A stretch of 17,362 bases of DNA from positions 1 through 17,362 of the forward strand of contig DATFLZ010000198.1 of assembly GCA_035267205.1 (NCBI GenBank), written 5' to 3'. Shown in pieces: positions 7,225 through 14,468 of the stretch. This DNA is from CAXMST01 sp035267205 (GTDB lineage Bacteria > Actinomycetota > Thermoleophilia > Solirubrobacterales > 70-9). The notes under the pieces were generated by a model. It did no database searches. It had not been told where the DNA came from and saw nothing but the letters and a program-made list of their open reading frames with translations. The position numbers and the translations under genes are program-made. The first letter of the stretch is position 1, and each line of letters starts with the position of its first letter.

Positions 7225-7244
7225 GGCGGCCGACCGGTGCCGCC
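7225..7244 (+). promoter_or_regulatory. Leader hairpin GGCGGC-N8-GCCGCC with CGACCGGT in the loop
   Basis: A 6-bp all-G/C stem closes an 8-base loop. It lies 9 bases before the gnd Shine-Dalgarno sequence and 22 before the start codon. If transcription starts upstream, it would form in the 5' leader and might affect mRNA stability or ribosome access. The loop repeats the palindromic core at 7188. Confidence 0.35.
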
Positions 7245-7253
7245 CCCGAGACG

Positions 7254-7260
7254 AGAGGAG
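7254..7260 (+). promoter_or_regulatory. Ribosome binding site AGAGGAG fixing the gnd start at GTG 7267
   Basis: The site lies six bases before GTG 7267. The protein then starts MQLGMIGLGRMG, as expected for this family. This rules out the in-frame upstream start at 7237. Confidence 0.85.
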
Positions 7261-7266
7261 ACCTCA

Positions 7267-8295
7267 GTGCAGCTAGGCATGATCGGACTGGGCCGGATGG
7301 GGGCGAACATGGTTCGCCGCCTGATGCGAGATGGCCACGATTGCGTCGTCTACGACGTCGACAAGAGCGCAATCGAGGACCTGGCCGGCGAGGGCGCGAC
7401 CGGCGCCGACTCGCTCTCTGACTTCGTCTCCAAGCTGGCGGCCCCGCGCAACGCGTGGGTGATGGTCCCGGCCGGGTACGTGCAGAGCACGGTCGACGAG
7501 CTGGCCGGGCTGATGGACTCGGGCGACACGATCATCGACGGCGGCAACTCCTACTACCGCGACGATGTCGATCGCGCCAAGGCGCTCGAGCCGCAGGGCA
7601 TCAACTACGTCGACGTCGGCACCAGCGGCGGGGTCTGGGGGATCGAGCGCGGCTACTGCCTGATGATCGGCGGGCCCGACGAGGCGGTGCAGCGGCTCGA
7701 CCCCGTGTTCGCGACGATCGCGCCGGGCATCGACGGCGCTCCCGACCGCACGCCGGGCCGCTCCGGCGACCCGACCCCCTCCGAGAACGGCTACCTGCAC
7801 TGCGGCCCGTCGGGCGCGGGGCACTTCGTGAAGATGGTCCACAACGGCATCGAGTACGGGGTGATGGCGGCGTATGCGGAGGGCCTCAACATCCTCAAGC
7901 ACGCCAACGCGGGCGACGAGAGCGCCGAGATCGACGCGGAGACGGCGCCGCTGCGTGACCCCGAGTACTACCGCTACGACCTCGACCTGACCGAGGTCGC
8001 CGAGGTCTGGCGCCGTGGCTCGGTGATCGGCTCCTGGCTACTCGACCTGACGGCCGCGGCGCTGCTGGAGTCCCCGCAGCTCGACGAATTCGGCGGCCGG
8101 GTCTCCGATTCGGGTGAGGGTCGCTGGACTCAGCACGCGGCGATCGACGTCGGCGCGCCCTCGCCGGTCCTCAGCAGTGCCCTGTTCGAGCGCTTCTCCT
8201 CGCGGGGCGAGGACGAGTTCGCGGACAAGCTGCTCTCGGCGATGCGCAAGCAGTTCGGCGGCCACGACGAGAAGCCGGCCGAGGGCGGCTCTTGA
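7267..8295 (+). CDS. gnd: 6-Phosphogluconate dehydrogenase, decarboxylating, short NAD-type (GndA-like)
   Basis: Gnd oxidatively decarboxylates 6-phosphogluconate to ribulose-5-phosphate. At 342 residues it belongs to the short class rather than the ~470-residue class. The Rossmann motif GLGRMG is at 7-12. After beta-2 it reads VVYDVDKS, with Asp30 where the long NADP enzymes have Asn-Arg-Thr, which predicts NAD+ preference. Active-site blocks are DGGNSYYRDD (91-100), DVGTSGGVWG (116-125) and the catalytic HFVKMVHNGIEYG (186-198) with Lys189 and Glu196. A family-typical insert precedes GYLHCGPSGAGH (175-186). The GTG start has a strong ribosome binding site, and the stop overlaps the zwf start (TTGA). 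It is the first gene of gnd-zwf-tal-pgi. I see no TANNNT box upstream; a weak TGCGCT at 7211 is the best candidate. Confidence 0.95.
   Translation: MQLGMIGLGRMGANMVRRLMRDGHDCVVYDVDKSAIEDLAGEGATGADSLSDFVSKLAAPRNAWVMVPAGYVQSTVDELAGLMDSGDTIIDGGNSYYRDDVDRAKALEPQGINYVDVGTSGGVWGIERGYCLMIGGPDEAVQRLDPVFATIAPGIDGAPDRTPGRSGDPTPSENGYLHCGPSGAGHFVKMVHNGIEYGVMAAYAEGLNILKHANAGDESAEIDAETAPLRDPEYYRYDLDLTEVAEVWRRGSVIGSWLLDLTAAALLESPQLDEFGGRVSDSGEGRWTQHAAIDVGAPSPVLSSALFERFSSRGEDEFADKLLSAMRKQFGGHDEKPAEGGS
8281..8285 (+). promoter_or_regulatory. Ribosome binding site GAGGG supporting the TTG start of zwf
   Basis: GAGGG lies six bases before TTG 8292, inside the last gnd codons. It supports coupled translation from the overlapping TTGA. 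Confidence 0.5.
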
Positions 8296-9779
8296 GCACC
8301 ACTGCGGAGACCGAGCTCCCCGCCGGGGGCGGCGATGCCGGCAAGGGCGCCGAGCGCCCGGACCCACATGTGATCGTCCTGTTCGGAGCGGGGGGCGACC
8401 TCGCGGGCCGCAAGTTGATTCCGGGGTTCTTCCATCTCCAGAACGCCGGGCTGCTCCCACGCGAGTGGCGGATCGTCGGCACCGCGGAGCAGAGCTACGA
8501 CGACGAGGGCTTTCGCAGCCACGCCCGTGATGTGATCGATGAGTTCGGCCGTGCGGGCATCGGCGAGGGTGACTTCGAGGGATTCTCGCGCCGTCTCAGC
8601 TACGTGCCCGTCTCCGCCGGCACCGAGGCGCTCGGGGAGAAGGTCGCGGAGGCGCGCAAGGAGATCGATGGTGACAGCCGCCTGCTCCACTACCTCGCCG
8701 TGCCGCCGCCCGCCTTCGGCGCGATCACCGAGACCCTGGGCAAGCTCGACCTCTGCGGCCCGGAGGCGCGCGTGATCATGGAGAAGCCGTTCGGGCACGA
8801 CTACGACTCGGCGGTCGCGCTCAACGCGCTGATCCATGAGGTCTTCGACGAGGATCAGATCTTCCGGATCGACCACTATCTCGGCAAGGAGGCGGTCCAG
8901 AACGTGCTCGCGCTGCGATTCGCCAACGGTCTTTACGAGCCGATCTGGAACCGCAACAACGTCGACTACGTGCAGATCGACGTGCCCGAGACGCTGTCCG
9001 TCGGGACCCGCGCCGGCTTCTACGAGGGAACCGGTGCCTACCGGGACATCATCGTCACCCACCTGCTGCAGCTGCTGAGCTTCGTCGCAATGGAGCCGCC
9101 CGCCTCGCTGACCGGCGATCGGCTCGCGGTCGAGAAGACCAAGGTGTTCGATGCGATCAAGCCGATCCAGCCCGGCGACATGGTTCGCGGGCAGTACGAG
9201 GGCTACCGGGACATCGATGGCGTTGCCCCCGACTCAGATACCGAGACGTTCGTCGCGGTCAAGGTTGAGATCGACAACTGGCGCTGGGCCGGCGTGCCCT
9301 TCTACCTGCGCACGGGCAAGTGCATGAAGGAGTCGCGGCACCTCGTGGCGCTGGACTTCCGCGAGCCGCCGATGAGGATGTTCCCCGGCGAGGTCACCCA
9401 CCACGGGGCCAATCAGCTCGTCTTCGAGTTCTCCGAGCCCGGCTCGATCACGGCGGACTTCCAGGCAAAGCGGCCCGGGCCGACGATGGAGCTCGGCCCG
9501 GCGCGAATGACGTTCCGCTACGAGGAGAGCTTCTGCGCCGAGAACCAGCTCGAGGCCTATGAGCGGCTGATCCACGACGCGATGATCGGGGACTCGACCC
9601 TGTTCACCCGCGCGGACGGGATCGAGCGGCTCTGGGAGGTCAGCATGCCGGCGCTGGACGATCCACCGCCGGTGATTCCCTACGAGCAGGGGTCGTGGGG
9701 GCCCGAGGAGCAGAACGAGCTGATCGCGCCCTTCGATTGGCGCCTCGGCTCCGAGCACGACGGGAGTAACTTGGAATGA
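8292..9779 (+). CDS. zwf: Glucose-6-phosphate dehydrogenase
   Basis: Zwf oxidises glucose-6-phosphate to 6-phosphogluconolactone, the entry to the oxidative pentose phosphate pathway. The 495-residue length is typical. The nucleotide motif is GAGGDLAGRKLIP (32-44), with Gly where GASGDL is usual. The EKPFGHD block is at 164-170. The signature RIDHYLGKEAVQNVLALRFAN (192-212) carries His195 and Lys199, and the second catalytic His257 is in YRDIIVTHLLQLL. The conserved MVRGQYEGY is at 297-305. About 25 polar N-terminal residues precede the first strand, which is common in actinobacterial enzymes. The TTG start overlaps the gnd stop by four bases, so the two proteins should be made together. The usual actinobacterial partners opcA and pgl do not follow; tal starts 31 bp downstream. 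Confidence 0.97.
   Translation: MSTTAETELPAGGGDAGKGAERPDPHVIVLFGAGGDLAGRKLIPGFFHLQNAGLLPREWRIVGTAEQSYDDEGFRSHARDVIDEFGRAGIGEGDFEGFSRRLSYVPVSAGTEALGEKVAEARKEIDGDSRLLHYLAVPPPAFGAITETLGKLDLCGPEARVIMEKPFGHDYDSAVALNALIHEVFDEDQIFRIDHYLGKEAVQNVLALRFANGLYEPIWNRNNVDYVQIDVPETLSVGTRAGFYEGTGAYRDIIVTHLLQLLSFVAMEPPASLTGDRLAVEKTKVFDAIKPIQPGDMVRGQYEGYRDIDGVAPDSDTETFVAVKVEIDNWRWAGVPFYLRTGKCMKESRHLVALDFREPPMRMFPGEVTHHGANQLVFEFSEPGSITADFQAKRPGPTMELGPARMTFRYEESFCAENQLEAYERLIHDAMIGDSTLFTRADGIERLWEVSMPALDDPPPVIPYEQGSWGPEEQNELIAPFDWRLGSEHDGSNLE
9767..9772 (+). promoter_or_regulatory. Possible internal -10 element (TAACTT) for tal-pgi
   Basis: TAACTT matches TANNNT near the end of zwf. A start near 9779 would give a roughly 32-base leader ending in the strong tal ribosome binding site. 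There is no clear -35 box, so this is weak support. Confidence 0.25.
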
Positions 9780-9796
9780 CCACGATCAGCGAGCAG

Positions 9797-9802
9797 AGGA
9801 GG
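9797..9802 (+). promoter_or_regulatory. Strong ribosome binding site AGGAGG before tal
   Basis: AGGAGG lies within a longer purine run and eight bases before ATG 9811. It is among the strongest Shine-Dalgarno sequences in the window, consistent with high Tal synthesis. Confidence 0.8.
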
Positions 9803-9810
9803 AGAGTCCG

Positions 9811-10896
9811 ATGAATCCCAACGAGAAGCTGCATGAGGCGGGCCAGAGCATCTGGATCGACTCGATCACCCGCGAGATGGTGGGCAGCGGCACGCTGCAG
9901 GGCTACATCGACGAGAAGGCCGTCACCGGCCTGACCTCGAACCCCTCGATCTTCGACAAGGCCGTCGGCGGCTCCGACGACTACGACTCTCAGATCCGCG
10001 AGCTGCGGGAACAGGGGCTCGACGGCGAGGAGCTGTTCTTCCAGCTCGCGATCGCTGATCTGCGGGCGGCGGCTGATCTGTTTGCGCCGATCAACGAGCG
10101 CACCGACGGCGTTGACGGCTGGGTCTCGCTCGAGGTCTCGCCGAAGCTGGCCTACGACACCGACGCCACGATCGCCCAGGCGGCGGACCTGCACGGCAAG
10201 GCCGAGCGCGACAACCTCTTCATCAAGATCCCCGGCACGCCGGAGGGACTGCCCGCGATCACGGAATCGATCGCCAACGGAATCCCGGTCAACGTCACGC
10301 TGCTGTTCGACCACCGGCAGTACGCGGCGGCGGCGCACGCCTATATGGAGGGCGTCGAGCGCCGGATCGAGAAGGGCCTCGACCCCGCGATCGGCTCGGT
10401 GGCGTCCGTGTTCATCAGCCGCTGGGACGTAAAGGTCGAGGGCCAGACCCCCGAGCCGCTCAACGACAGGCTCGGGATCCTTGCGGCGACCCAGTGCTAC
10501 GTGGCCTACCGCGAGCTCTACGAGACCGACCGCTGGCAGCAGCTCGAGAACGCGGGGGCGCGGCGCCAGCGCCTGCTGTTCGCCTCCACCTCGACGAAGG
10601 ATCCGAAGCTGTCCGACACGATGTATGTGAGCGCGCTGGCCGCCCCGGACACGGTCAACACGATGCCGGAGGCGACCGTCCTCGCGTTCGCCGATCACGG
10701 CGAGGTCGGCGAGCTGCTCTCGCACGACCGCGGGCCCGTCGAGGAGCTCGCCGCCGAGTTCACCGAGGCCGGGTTCGACCTCGACCAGATCGCCCTCGAG
10801 CTCCAGCAGGAGGGCGCGCAGAAGTTCGTCGACAGCTGGGAGGATCTGCTCTCCCAGATCGAGTCCAAGTGCGAGAAGCTGGGCGTGGGGGCCTGA
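9811..10896 (+). CDS. tal: Transaldolase
   Basis: Transaldolase moves a dihydroxyacetone unit from sedoheptulose-7-phosphate to glyceraldehyde-3-phosphate in the non-oxidative pentose phosphate branch. The 361-residue length fits the actinobacterial long type. The N-terminal signature GLTSNPSIFDKAV (40-52) and the Schiff-base block NLFIKIPGTPEGLPAI (135-150), with catalytic Lys139, are clear. Further barrel landmarks are NVTLLFD (161-167), SVASVFISRWDVKVE (196-210) and LLFASTSTKDPKLSD (255-269). The TMYVSALAAPDTVNTMPE block (270-287) is typical of transaldolase fold proteins. The ATG follows zwf by 31 bp and has a strong ribosome binding site. Only five bases separate its stop from the pgi ATG. 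Confidence 0.97.
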   Translation: MNPNEKLHEAGQSIWIDSITREMVGSGTLQGYIDEKAVTGLTSNPSIFDKAVGGSDDYDSQIRELREQGLDGEELFFQLAIADLRAAADLFAPINERTDGVDGWVSLEVSPKLAYDTDATIAQAADLHGKAERDNLFIKIPGTPEGLPAITESIANGIPVNVTLLFDHRQYAAAAHAYMEGVERRIEKGLDPAIGSVASVFISRWDVKVEGQTPEPLNDRLGILAATQCYVAYRELYETDRWQQLENAGARRQRLLFASTSTKDPKLSDTMYVSALAAPDTVNTMPEATVLAFADHGEVGELLSHDRGPVEELAAEFTEAGFDLDQIALELQQEGAQKFVDSWEDLLSQIESKCEKLGVGA

Positions 10897-10901
10897 CGCG
10901 G

Positions 10902-12548
10902 ATGCCCCAGAGCGGCGGCGCGGGCTACCAGGAACTGCCCGCCTACGGTCATCTCGCAGACCTCTACGACGAGACCGCGGCCCTGCATCTGCGGGAGTTG
11001 TTCGCGTCCGACCCCGATCGCGGCTCGCGGCTGTCGCTGGAGGCCGAGGGGCTCCTGCTCGACTACTCCAAGCACCGCGTCAACGACGAGGTGCTCGGCC
11101 GGCTCGTTGAGCTCGCCTCCGAGGCCGGGGTCGAGGAGCGTCGCGACGCCATGTTCCGCGGCGAGCACATCAACTCGACCGAGGACCGGGCGGTCCTGCA
11201 CGTAGCCCTGCGGATGCCGAGGTCGGCCTCGCTGCAGGCCGACGGTACCGACGTCGTCTCCGAGGTCCACGAGACCCTCGACCGGATGGGCGCCTTCGCG
11301 AGCAAGATCCGCGCCCGCGAGTGGCTGGGTCACACGGGCAAACCGATCACCAACATCGTCAACATCGGGATCGGTGGCTCAGATCTCGGTCCGGTGATGG
11401 CGTACCGGGCGCTGCGCCACTACAGCGACCGCGGTCTGACCGTGCGCTTCGTCTCCAACGTCGACGGGACCGACTTCGCCGAGAAGACCCGCGACCTGGA
11501 TCCCGAGGAGACGATGTTCCTGGTCGCGTCGAAGACGTTCACGACGCTCGAGACGATGACCAACGCCCACACCGCCCGGCGGTGGGTCCTCGACGCCGTC
11601 GGCGGCGACGAGGCGGCGATCGCCAGGCACTTCGCGGCGCTCTCCACAAACGCGGAGCAGGTGACCGAGTTCGGGATCGACACCGCCAACATGTTCGGCT
11701 TCTGGGACTGGGTCGGCGGCCGCTACTCGATGGATTCGGCGATCGGGCTCTCGACGATGATCGCGATCGGCCCCGAGGCCTTCGCGGAGATGCTCGCCGG
11801 CTTCCACGCGATGGACGAGCACTTCCGCACCGCGCCCCTCGATCGGAACATGCCGGTGCTGATGGGGCTGCTCAGCTTCTGGTACGGCGAGTTCTACGAG
11901 GCGGAGACCGTCGCGGTGCTGCCCTACGACCAGTACCTGGAGCGCTTTCCGGCCTATCTGCAACAGCTGACGATGGAGTCCAACGGCAAGCACGTACGGC
12001 TCGACGGCACTCGCGTCGTGGGCCCGACGGGGCCGATCTTCTGGGGCGAGCCCGGCACCAACGGGCAACACAGCTTCTACCAGCTGATCCACCAGGGAAC
12101 CCACCTGATCCCCTGCGACTTCATCGCCTTCGCCCGCAGCCTGAACGCGGACCTTCCCGGCGAGCATCAGGACAAGCTCGTCTCCAACGTCTTCGCCCAG
12201 GCGGAGGCGCTCGCCTTCGGCAAGACCGAGGACGAGGTCCGCGCCGAGGGCGTTCCCCCCGAGCTCGTCCCGCACAAGGAGTTCGACGGTAACCGCCCCT
12301 CCAATGTGATCTGCGCCGAGCGCCTCGACCCCGCGACGCTCGGCAAGCTGGTCGCCCTGTACGAGCACTCGGTGTTCACCCAAGGCGCGATCTGGGGCAT
12401 CAACTCCTTCGATCAGTGGGGGGTCGAGCTCGGCAAGGTCCTGGCCAAGCGGATCATCCCCGAGCTCGAGTCGGACTCCGAGCTCGACCACGACAGCTCC
12501 ACCAACCGGCTGATCCGCTGGTACCGGGAGCGGCGCGACTCTCAGTAG
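10902..12548 (+). CDS. pgi: Glucose-6-phosphate isomerase
   Basis: Pgi interconverts glucose-6-phosphate and fructose-6-phosphate, linking glycolysis or gluconeogenesis to the pentose phosphate cycle. At 548 residues it is the classical bacterial type. The sugar-phosphate site includes NIGIGGSDLGP (154-164), SNVDGTD (185-191) and the SKTFTTLET block (210-218). Catalytic residues are Glu359 in MESNGK, His390 in GTNGQHSFYQLIHQG and Lys512 in QWGVELGK. The open frame extends upstream to 10494 inside tal, but ATG 10902 is chosen. It lies five bases after the tal stop, and the protein beginning there has normal family length. There is no strong Shine-Dalgarno sequence, so termination-reinitiation from tal is likely. 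With tal, zwf and gnd upstream it would let fructose-6-phosphate cycle back to glucose-6-phosphate. A hairpin follows directly. Confidence 0.97.
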   Translation: MPQSGGAGYQELPAYGHLADLYDETAALHLRELFASDPDRGSRLSLEAEGLLLDYSKHRVNDEVLGRLVELASEAGVEERRDAMFRGEHINSTEDRAVLHVALRMPRSASLQADGTDVVSEVHETLDRMGAFASKIRAREWLGHTGKPITNIVNIGIGGSDLGPVMAYRALRHYSDRGLTVRFVSNVDGTDFAEKTRDLDPEETMFLVASKTFTTLETMTNAHTARRWVLDAVGGDEAAIARHFAALSTNAEQVTEFGIDTANMFGFWDWVGGRYSMDSAIGLSTMIAIGPEAFAEMLAGFHAMDEHFRTAPLDRNMPVLMGLLSFWYGEFYEAETVAVLPYDQYLERFPAYLQQLTMESNGKHVRLDGTRVVGPTGPIFWGEPGTNGQHSFYQLIHQGTHLIPCDFIAFARSLNADLPGEHQDKLVSNVFAQAEALAFGKTEDEVRAEGVPPELVPHKEFDGNRPSNVICAERLDPATLGKLVALYEHSVFTQGAIWGINSFDQWGVELGKVLAKRIIPELESDSELDHDSSTNRLIRWYRERRDSQ

Positions 12549-12550
12549 GG

Positions 12551-12566
12551 GCTGTCAGGCGACAGC
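12551..12566. terminator. Short hairpin GCTGTC-AGGC-GACAGC between convergent pgi and epimerase genes
   Basis: A perfect 6-bp stem with a 4-base loop begins two bases after the pgi stop and overlaps the last codons and stop of the minus-strand epimerase gene. Placement at a convergent junction suggests a shared bidirectional terminator. No T-tract follows on either strand, as is usual in high-GC actinobacteria, so its strength is uncertain. Confidence 0.5.
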
Positions 12567-13484
12567 GATCGAGAAGCTCGCCCGCCGCTCCGTCCCGGGC
12601 TCGACCGAGTCGAACGAGCCGCCGACAAGCGCGTCGGTCGGCGCCGCCATCGGCTCGAAGGCGATCAGCGGCTCGCCCGCCGGCGCGTATACCTGCGCGT
12701 AGGGGTACCCGGCGTCCATCGCGAGCTCGATTCGCCGGCCGCCGCCGGACAGCGCGAACGGACGGCCGTCGGCCGGGGCCACGAAGAGGTCGTCGAACGT
12801 CCGCTCTCCCAGCGGACCGTCGCCCGCCGCCGCCGGGCCGCGCTCGCCGGTCGGGAGCCCGCGCTCGTCGAGCTCGAGCTGCTCGGTGACCGGGAGCTCG
12901 AGCTCCCACTCCGCGCGGCTGACGCCGGGGAGCGCGAGGTAGGGGTGGAACCCGAAGGCGAGGGGGACGGGGTCAGGGCCCGTGCAGGTGACCGTGGTCG
13001 TGATCGCCAGCGAGCCGGGGCGGATCAGCGCTTCGATCGTGAGCAGGTGCGGGAACGGGAAGATCGCGGACAGCTCCGGGCTGGCCGACCAGTCGAAGCG
13101 CGCCTCGAGCCGGGCGCCGTCGCCGGTCGGCGCGTGCGCGATCACGTTCCAGCCGCGGGCAGCGGTCAGCAGACCGTGGATCGGGAGGCCGTTTCCGTCG
13201 CGCTTGACCAGCGGGGTCTCGCCCAGGTCCACCTGGCGACCGGTGACCTCGAGGCGGTTCGAGCTGAGCCTGTTCGCCCAGGGGTAGAGCAGCGGGATTC
13301 CCATCGTGGAGCGATCCTCGATGTAGCCACGCAGCCCGTTGCGCTGCCCCAGGATCTCCGCGCCGCGGTGGCGCAGCGAGCAGCAGATCATCCCCGCCTG
13401 GGGAACGTATGCGGCCTCGAGCCGGCCGTCGGCGCTCGCGATCGTAAGTGCCTCGTGGCCGCTGATCTCCCGGATGCCGATCAC
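12555..13484 (-). CDS. Aldose 1-epimerase (galactose mutarotase-like)
   Basis: This 309-residue beta-sandwich protein should interconvert alpha and beta anomers of a hexose or hexose phosphate. Family landmarks are NRL with Arg72 (YPWANRLSS, 67-75), His103 in LPIHGLL, His180 in AFGFHPYLALPG and the catalytic base Glu277 in IAFEPMAAPTDAL. Together they form the usual Arg/His/His/Glu site. There is no signal peptide, so it is cytosolic. It starts with GTG at 13484, 15 bases after the ROK kinase stop, and is the last gene of the three-gene minus operon. Because it is coupled to a glucokinase and faces zwf/pgi, glucose or glucose-6-phosphate is the likeliest substrate. Free hexose versus phosphate (YeaD-type) cannot be settled by eye. 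There is no obvious Shine-Dalgarno sequence. Confidence 0.88.
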   Translation of the reverse strand: MIGIREISGHEALTIASADGRLEAAYVPQAGMICCSLRHRGAEILGQRNGLRGYIEDRSTMGIPLLYPWANRLSSNRLEVTGRQVDLGETPLVKRDGNGLPIHGLLTAARGWNVIAHAPTGDGARLEARFDWSASPELSAIFPFPHLLTIEALIRPGSLAITTTVTCTGPDPVPLAFGFHPYLALPGVSRAEWELELPVTEQLELDERGLPTGERGPAAAGDGPLGERTFDDLFVAPADGRPFALSGGGRRIELAMDAGYPYAQVYAPAGEPLIAFEPMAAPTDALVGGSFDSVEPGTERRASFSIAVA

Positions 13485-13499
13485 TCGCCGGGGGGCCGT

Positions 13500-14468
13500 T
13501 CAGCGCGCCAGCAGCGCGGCGCCGATCGCCCCTCCGAGGTCCCCGAGGGCGGCGACCTCGAACGCCGGCGGGTGCTCGTCGGTGAAGAGGCTCTTGTGCA
13601 TCCGCTCCTCGATCCGCGGACCGAGTCGCTCGCCGAAGCGCACGCCGAGCCCGCCGCCGAGGATCACGCACTCCACGTCCAGGAGGTTCACGGCCGACGC
13701 GACGCCGGCTCCGAGGGCCACGATCGCCTCGTCGATCAGCTCGGTCGCGACCGGATCATCGTGCTTGTGCGCCTTCTCCCAGACGCTCGAGGTGAGCCGG
13801 TCCTTGCCCTTCGCCTTCATCAGCTTGAACAGCTTGGTCTTGCGCCCCTTCTTCTTCAGCTTGCGGGCCCGGGCCTCCATCGCGGCGCGTCCCGCGTAGG
13901 CCTCCATGCAGCCCTTGTTCCCACAGGGGCAGCGGCGGCCGCCGCGCTTGACGACCATGTGGCCGATCTCGCCGGCCGCGCCGCGACCGAGCCAGTCCTT
14001 CCCGTCGAGCACGATGCCGCCGCCCACGCCCGTGCCCCAGAAGACGCCCAGGACTGTGTCGAACTCCCTGCCCGCGCCGAGCTCGAACTCGGCGGTCGTC
14101 GCGACCTGCACGTCGTTGCCGAGTGAGACCGGCGCGCCGAGCCGCTCCGACAGGTCGGCCGCGAGCTCGTAGGTGCCGAGCCAGCCGCTCAGGTTGCGGG
14201 CGCTGGAGACGGTGCCCGCCCCATTGTCCACCTCGCCCGGCGAGCCGACGCCGATGCCCTTCAGCTCGCCCCTGCCGTAGCCGGCGTCCTCGGCCGCCGT
14301 CGCCAGGCAGCCGGCCATCGCCTCGGCGATCGCCGGAGGGCCGCCCTCGCGCGGCGTCTGCGTCCGGGCCTCGCCGAGGACCTCGTTGTCCCGGTCCACG
14401 ACGACCGTCTGGATCTTGGTGCCGCCGAGGTCGATGCCCCCACGGGCCTTCTTCTTGCTTGGGCTCAT
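13500..14468 (-). CDS. glk: ROK-family glucokinase
   Basis: This 322-residue sugar kinase should phosphorylate glucose to glucose-6-phosphate in the cytoplasm. The ATP-phosphate loop is GIDLGGTKIQ (11-20), and catalytic Asp119 lies in SLGNDVQVA. The sugar-binding/ROK block is GAAGEIGHMVV (163-173), with Glu167 and His170. The zinc site is CPCGNKGCMEAYAG (180-193) with Cys180, Cys182 and Cys187. The ADP-side motif VILGGGLGVRFGE is at 268-280. There is no N-terminal helix-turn-helix, so it is a kinase and not a ROK repressor. A Lys-rich stretch at about 203-223 is notable. The ATG overlaps the cyclase-family stop as ATGA and has a GGAGGAGG ribosome binding site. The context, next to a mutarotase and opposite zwf/pgi, supports glucose as substrate. 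ATP versus polyphosphate use is unknown. Confidence 0.88.
   Translation of the reverse strand: MSPSKKKARGGIDLGGTKIQTVVVDRDNEVLGEARTQTPREGGPPAIAEAMAGCLATAAEDAGYGRGELKGIGVGSPGEVDNGAGTVSSARNLSGWLGTYELAADLSERLGAPVSLGNDVQVATTAEFELGAGREFDTVLGVFWGTGVGGGIVLDGKDWLGRGAAGEIGHMVVKRGGRRCPCGNKGCMEAYAGRAAMEARARKLKKKGRKTKLFKLMKAKGKDRLTSSVWEKAHKHDDPVATELIDEAIVALGAGVASAVNLLDVECVILGGGLGVRFGERLGPRIEERMHKSLFTDEHPPAFEVAALGDLGGAIGAALLAR

Noticed and set aside
10494..10901. In-frame 5' extension of pgi into tal
   Set aside because: The extension translates to Arg/Ala-rich shadow sequence, and ATG 10902 gives a protein of normal Pgi length.
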